Part shown: in pieces, positions 7,281 through 9,440 of the stretch
Layout: each line of letters starts with the position of its first letter
Position numbering within the stretch: position 1 is the stretch's first letter
NCBI GenBank assembly: GCA_009929975.1
Contig: RZZF01000049.1
Location: 1 to 9,440, forward strand
Reading direction: 5' to 3'
Length of the DNA: 9,440 nt
Origin: Clostridia bacterium
GTDB taxonomy: Bacteria > Bacillota > Clostridia > Saccharofermentanales > UBA5734
Notes under the pieces: generated by a model
Seen by the model: the letters and a program-made list of their open reading frames with translations, nothing else
Told to the model about the DNA's origin: nothing
Databases searched by the model: none
Program-made: the position numbers and the translations under genes

Positions 7281-7309
7281 ACTTTAGGCGATTGATCGTT
7301 TCGGGTCAA
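7281..7309 (-). promoter_or_regulatory. Promoter for the flavin reductase gene
   Basis: On the minus strand TTGACC (-35, 7304-7309) and TAAAGT (-10, 7281-7286) are separated by exactly 17 bases. The -35 matches five of six and the -10 four of six consensus bases. The transcript would start near 7274, just ahead of the ribosome binding site at 7261-7266, leaving a short leader of about 20 bases. This position also argues that translation starts at 7252, not 7309. Confidence 0.6.
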
Positions 7310-7354
7310 GCCCGTCAGGGATCTGTGCGGTACCGGAGCGCTGATCGCGTCTAC

Positions 7355-7383
7355 TGTACATCGGCAGCGGGATCGGCTAAACT
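7355..7383 (+). promoter_or_regulatory. Possible promoter for the oxidoreductase-membrane protein-XRE operon
   Basis: TGTACA (7355-7360) and TAAACT (7378-7383) are spaced by 17 bases, each matching four of six consensus positions. No better pair is visible between the divergent flavin reductase promoter and the oxidoreductase start. The imperfect direct repeat begins right at this -10, as an operator might. The call is tentative. Confidence 0.35.
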
Positions 7384-7443
7384 GACAGAAACAGCCGGCT
7401 GAAACGGGTCGGCAGACTGAAAAACACAGCCGCCTGGAACGGG
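7381..7443 (+). repeat. Imperfect 28-base direct repeat, 35-base period, in the operon leader
   Basis: Copy one is 7381-7408 and copy two is 7416-7443. They agree at 23 of 28 positions without gaps, sharing ACTGA at the left, ACAGCCG in the middle and AACGGG at the right. A short third echo, CTGACAGA (7445-7452), precedes the ribosome binding site of the oxidoreductase gene. The copies lie between the putative -10 and the start codon. They could be paired protein-binding sites or a small duplication with no function. Confidence 0.55.
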
Positions 7444-7464
7444 GCTGACAGACCGGAGGTCATG

Positions 7465-8616
7465 ATGATCAAGATCGGAATTATCGGTTATGGCAGCCGT
7501 ATTGCCAATATGTTCGCGAATGTCCGTGCGTTTGAGCCGGATGTTTCCCTGGCCGCCATCACGGATCCGGCGGCGGACGCGGTCCGGGCCCGGCTGGTGG
7601 AAAACGGCGAGGATGCCGGTAAAGTACATCTCTACGACGATATCGAACAGATGCTGGAAAGGGAGCCGCTGGACGCGGTGATGATCGGAACCCGCTGCTC
7701 GCTGCATACCACCATGGCGATCCCCGTGCTGAAACGCGGACTGCCGTTGTTTCTGGAAAAACCGGTCGCCACATCATTTGATGATCTGAAGCGGCTGGCC
7801 GCAGCAGGTCAGGCATCCAGTTCTCCGGTTGTCGTTTCATTCCCGCTCCGTGTCACACCGCTGGTCCGCCTGGCCCGGGAACTGATTGATTCTGGCCGTC
7901 TCGGGCGCATTGAGCATGTACAGGCCTTCAATGATGTTCCTTATGGCGGGGTTTATTTCCACAGCTGGTATCGCGATGAAGCTGAGACCGGCGGATTATT
8001 CTTGCAAAAAGCGACACATGATTTCGACTACATCAACGCGCTCCTCCGCCAGAAGCCGGTGGAAATCTGCGCGATGAAGTCCAAGCAGATTTTCAAGGGT
8101 GACAAGCCGGCCGGCCTGCGCTGTTCGGAATGTCCCGAAGCACAAACCTGTCCAGAAGGCCCACATGCCATGAAGTACATCCGCTTTGATGATCCACACG
8201 GCGACCAGTGCTGCTTCGCCACCGACACGGGAAATGAGGATTCAGGCAGTGCCCTGATCCGCTATGAATCCGGCATGCATGTCAGCTACAGTCAGAATTT
8301 TTTCGCCCGGCACAAAGCGGCCAGACGCGGTGCCCGGCTGCTCGGATATGATGGAACGCTGGAGTTTGACTGGTACCGTGATGAAGTCAGGGTGATGATG
8401 CACAACACCCCGCGGGTGGAAACCTATCAGGTGGATGGATCAAACATGGATCACGGCGGCGGCGACATGGTTCTGGCGCAGAATTTTGTTCAGGTAATCA
8501 AGGGAAAAGAAACATCAGTCGCTCCGCTTGAAAGCGGACTGCTTTCGGCACAGATGTGTCTTGAAGCAACGATATCCGCGGAAACCGGTACGTTCCGCCG
8601 GATCGGTGATCTTTGA
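7465..8616 (+). CDS. Gfo/Idh/MocA family oxidoreductase with cysteine-rich loop
   Basis: This is a 383-residue NAD(P)-dependent dehydrogenase, probably acting on a sugar, inositol or sugar acid. The Rossmann domain opens with KIGIIGYGSR (3-12; the third glycine of GxGxxG is replaced), and the family motif EKPVA (99-103) supplies the catalytic lysine K100. The substrate domain carries GGLFLQKATHDFDYIN (176-191), with the conserved H185 and D189. A loop at 220-234 has C220-x2-C223-x5-C229 and H234 (CSECPEAQTCPEGPH), with C249-C250 nearby, which looks like a metal-binding insertion seen in one subgroup of the family. The second of two adjacent ATGs (7465) is chosen because GGAGG (7455-7459) then has a five-base spacer; the first, 7462, would leave only two. 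The stop TGA overlaps the ATG of the next gene (TGATG), so the two are coupled. Substrate unknown. Confidence 0.9.
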   Translation: MIKIGIIGYGSRIANMFANVRAFEPDVSLAAITDPAADAVRARLVENGEDAGKVHLYDDIEQMLEREPLDAVMIGTRCSLHTTMAIPVLKRGLPLFLEKPVATSFDDLKRLAAAGQASSSPVVVSFPLRVTPLVRLARELIDSGRLGRIEHVQAFNDVPYGGVYFHSWYRDEAETGGLFLQKATHDFDYINALLRQKPVEICAMKSKQIFKGDKPAGLRCSECPEAQTCPEGPHAMKYIRFDDPHGDQCCFATDTGNEDSGSALIRYESGMHVSYSQNFFARHKAARRGARLLGYDGTLEFDWYRDEVRVMMHNTPRVETYQVDGSNMDHGGGDMVLAQNFVQVIKGKETSVAPLESGLLSAQMCLEATISAETGTFRRIGDL

Positions 8617-8885
8617 TGAACCGGCCGGACAAAGCCGCCCTGATCCGCTGGACCGGCCGCCTGACACTGGCCGCCGCACTGCTGCTCGGCGCTTATGTCC
8701 TGATCCGCTTCGCGATTGACTCATCCCGGCTGCCGGACGGCGTCTGCCCGCTGACACGGTCACGGCCGATCGCCTACACCGCGGTCGGTCTGAGCCTCGT
8801 CTCGCTGATCCTGTCTTTTTTTGAGAAGGATCCGAAAAAGACCGCCCGCGAACAGACGGGTGAGAATGATCAGGAGGTCCGATGA
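8616..8885 (+). CDS. Small membrane protein with two transmembrane helices, function unknown
   Basis: I do not recognise this 89-residue protein. It has two hydrophobic helices, about 13-34 (TGRLTLAAALLLGAYVLIRF) and 51-69 (PIAYTAVGLSLVSLILSFF), joined by a short loop with one cysteine (C44). Basic residues flank both ends (R3, K6, R11, R15; K71, K74, K75), so both termini probably face the cytoplasm. The C-terminal 20 residues are charged. The ATG at 8616 overlaps the previous stop by one base; a TTG at 8613 is in frame but unlikely. No good ribosome binding site is seen, as expected for coupled translation. Its own stop overlaps the start of the XRE gene (ATGA), which suggests the membrane protein and the DNA-binding protein work together, for example as a membrane partner of the regulator. 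That link is inference from position only. Confidence 0.75.
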   Translation: MNRPDKAALIRWTGRLTLAAALLLGAYVLIRFAIDSSRLPDGVCPLTRSRPIAYTAVGLSLVSLILSFFEKDPKKTAREQTGENDQEVR

Positions 8886-9112
8886 TACAGGAACAGGAAT
8901 TTGTCCACATCTCTGAAGCGACCGGCGCCAAAATCAGGCAGCAGCGGGTTTCGCTCAACATCACACAGTCGCAGCTGGCAGACATCGTCGGCGCGTCCGT
9001 CCAGCAGATCGGACATTGTGAAGCCGGTAATTATGATGTCGCGGTTGATCGCGTCTTTGCCCTCGCCCAGGCGCTTTCCCTGTCACCAGCCCAGCTGCTG
9101 GCCGATGACTGA
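8882..9112 (+). CDS. XRE family (HipB-like) helix-turn-helix DNA-binding protein
   Basis: This 76-residue protein is almost entirely a Cro/C1-type helix-turn-helix domain, from about residue 16 to 74. Its core, TQSQLADIVGASVQQIGHCE (28-47) followed by AGNYDVAVDRVFALAQAL (48-65), follows the family pattern of T-Q-x-x-L-A, a turn at G37-A-S, the recognition helix and E-x-G. The spacing and the 'G-N-x-x-V' turn recall HipB-type antitoxins and small regulators. A 15-residue acidic lead precedes the domain. It has no second domain and so probably works as a homodimer. AGGAGG at 8872-8877 lies four bases before the ATG, which overlaps the previous stop (ATGA). It may repress its own operon. An antitoxin role is possible only if the neighbouring membrane peptide is harmful, for which there is no evidence. 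The stop is one base from that of the convergent fetB-like gene. Confidence 0.87.
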   Translation: MIQEQEFVHISEATGAKIRQQRVSLNITQSQLADIVGASVQQIGHCEAGNYDVAVDRVFALAQALSLSPAQLLADD

Positions 9113-9113
9113 A

Positions 9114-9440
9114 TCAGGCTGACCGGCCGGAGGACTCAGTGGTGTTATTCTGATCAGGGTCTATCAATTGATCACTGCGGGTGAAAAAGGAACGGCAGCC
9201 GAGCCGAAGCAAGATCAGAACTGTCAATGACACGGTACCGAGGATGGCCAGCATGATTGCGATCTGGTAAGCGATCGCGGTCGTGGGCAAGGTTCCTGAC
9301 AAAATCTGCCCGGTCATCATGCCCGGCAGAAAAATAATACCCATCCCAAGCATGGAGTTAATCGTTGGCATGATGGCTGAGTCATAAGCCTGGTTGATGA
9401 TGCGGCGGGTCGCCTCAGAGGGGGTGGCACCGAGCATGAG
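9114..9440 (-). CDS. fetB: FetB-type (UPF0014) ABC exporter permease, C-terminal part (5' end outside window)
   Basis: The frame is open to the right edge, so only the last 109 codons are seen. The sequence LGATPSEATRRII and the following NSMLGMGIIFLPGMMTGQIL match the hallmark block of the UPF0014/FetB permease family (YbbM in E. coli), which with the ATPase FetA forms an exporter linked to iron homeostasis and oxidative stress resistance. The next part, SGTLPTTAIAYQIAIMLAI, is the usual continuation, and one long membrane helix (AIAYQ to LILLR) follows before a polar C-terminal tail of about 30 residues. The N-terminal membrane helices and any fetA partner lie outside the window to the right. 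The stop is one base from that of the XRE gene. Metal specificity cannot be judged from this part. Confidence 0.9.
   Translation of the reverse strand, partial: LMLGATPSEATRRIINQAYDSAIMPTINSMLGMGIIFLPGMMTGQILSGTLPTTAIAYQIAIMLAILGTVSLTVLILLRLGCRSFFTRSDQLIDPDQNNTTESSGRSA

Noticed and set aside
7253..7309. Longer start (ATG at 7309) for the flavin reductase gene
   Set aside because: The extra 19 residues are not family-like, no ribosome binding site precedes them and the -35 box overlaps that ATG; AGGAGG supports 7252.
8515..8985. 156-codon open frame on the minus strand across the oxidoreductase, membrane peptide and XRE genes
   Set aside because: The serine- and arginine-rich translation looks non-coding, and it opposes three well-supported coupled genes.
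8616..9112. Toxin-antitoxin module as a firm call for the membrane peptide and XRE pair
   Set aside because: The XRE protein is HipB-like, but the membrane peptide matches no toxin family I know; kept only as one option in the findings.

Overview
The window looks like a chromosomal stretch from a mid-GC member of the Bacillota (Firmicutes). Three things support this: a YhaO/YhaN-type nuclease-ATPase pair, near-consensus GGAGG ribosome binding sites in front of most genes, and extended -10 promoters. The species cannot be named from sequence alone. There are ten protein-coding genes, two of them cut by the window edges. I see no RNA gene, mobile element or CRISPR array, and the DNA is densely coding with no gene-free stretch over 300 bases.

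Layout from left to right. (1) The 3' end of a Gfo/Idh/MocA-type sugar oxidoreductase on the + strand ends at 434. A perfectly palindromic terminator at 451-482 follows and probably serves the convergent gene too. (2) A minus-strand block reads right to left: yhaO-like Mre11-type nuclease (5247-4072), yhaN-like SMC/Rad50-type ATPase (4085-1149, start overlapping the yhaO end), then a small CDP-alcohol phosphatidyltransferase (1077-496). (3) A 194-base divergent control region holds one extended -10 promoter on each strand, for yhaO and for ackA. (4) Acetate kinase ackA (5442-6722, +) converges, with two bases between stop codons, on a flavin reductase-like gene (7252-6725, -). (5) A + strand set of three overlapping genes follows: a second Gfo/Idh/MocA oxidoreductase (7465-8616), an 89-residue two-helix membrane protein (8616-8885) and a 76-residue XRE/HipB-like DNA-binding protein (8882-9112). 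(6) The C-terminal part of a FetB-type (UPF0014) metal exporter permease lies on the minus strand at the right edge.

How the genes fit together. YhaO and YhaN should form one SbcD/SbcC-like (Mre11/Rad50-like) complex. The ATPase lacks a CxxC zinc hook and has a hydrophobic double segment in the middle of its coiled coils, so membrane contact is plausible. Acetate kinase makes ATP from acetyl phosphate in fermentation; no pta gene is visible beside it. The oxidoreductase, membrane peptide and XRE protein are linked by stop/start overlaps and are probably one operon. Its leader carries an imperfect 28-base direct repeat that could be an operator for the XRE protein. No clearly new defence or mobile system is visible. 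The most unusual points are this operon with its repeat, the membrane hairpin in the YhaN-like ATPase, and a terminator-like hairpin inside the flavin reductase gene.
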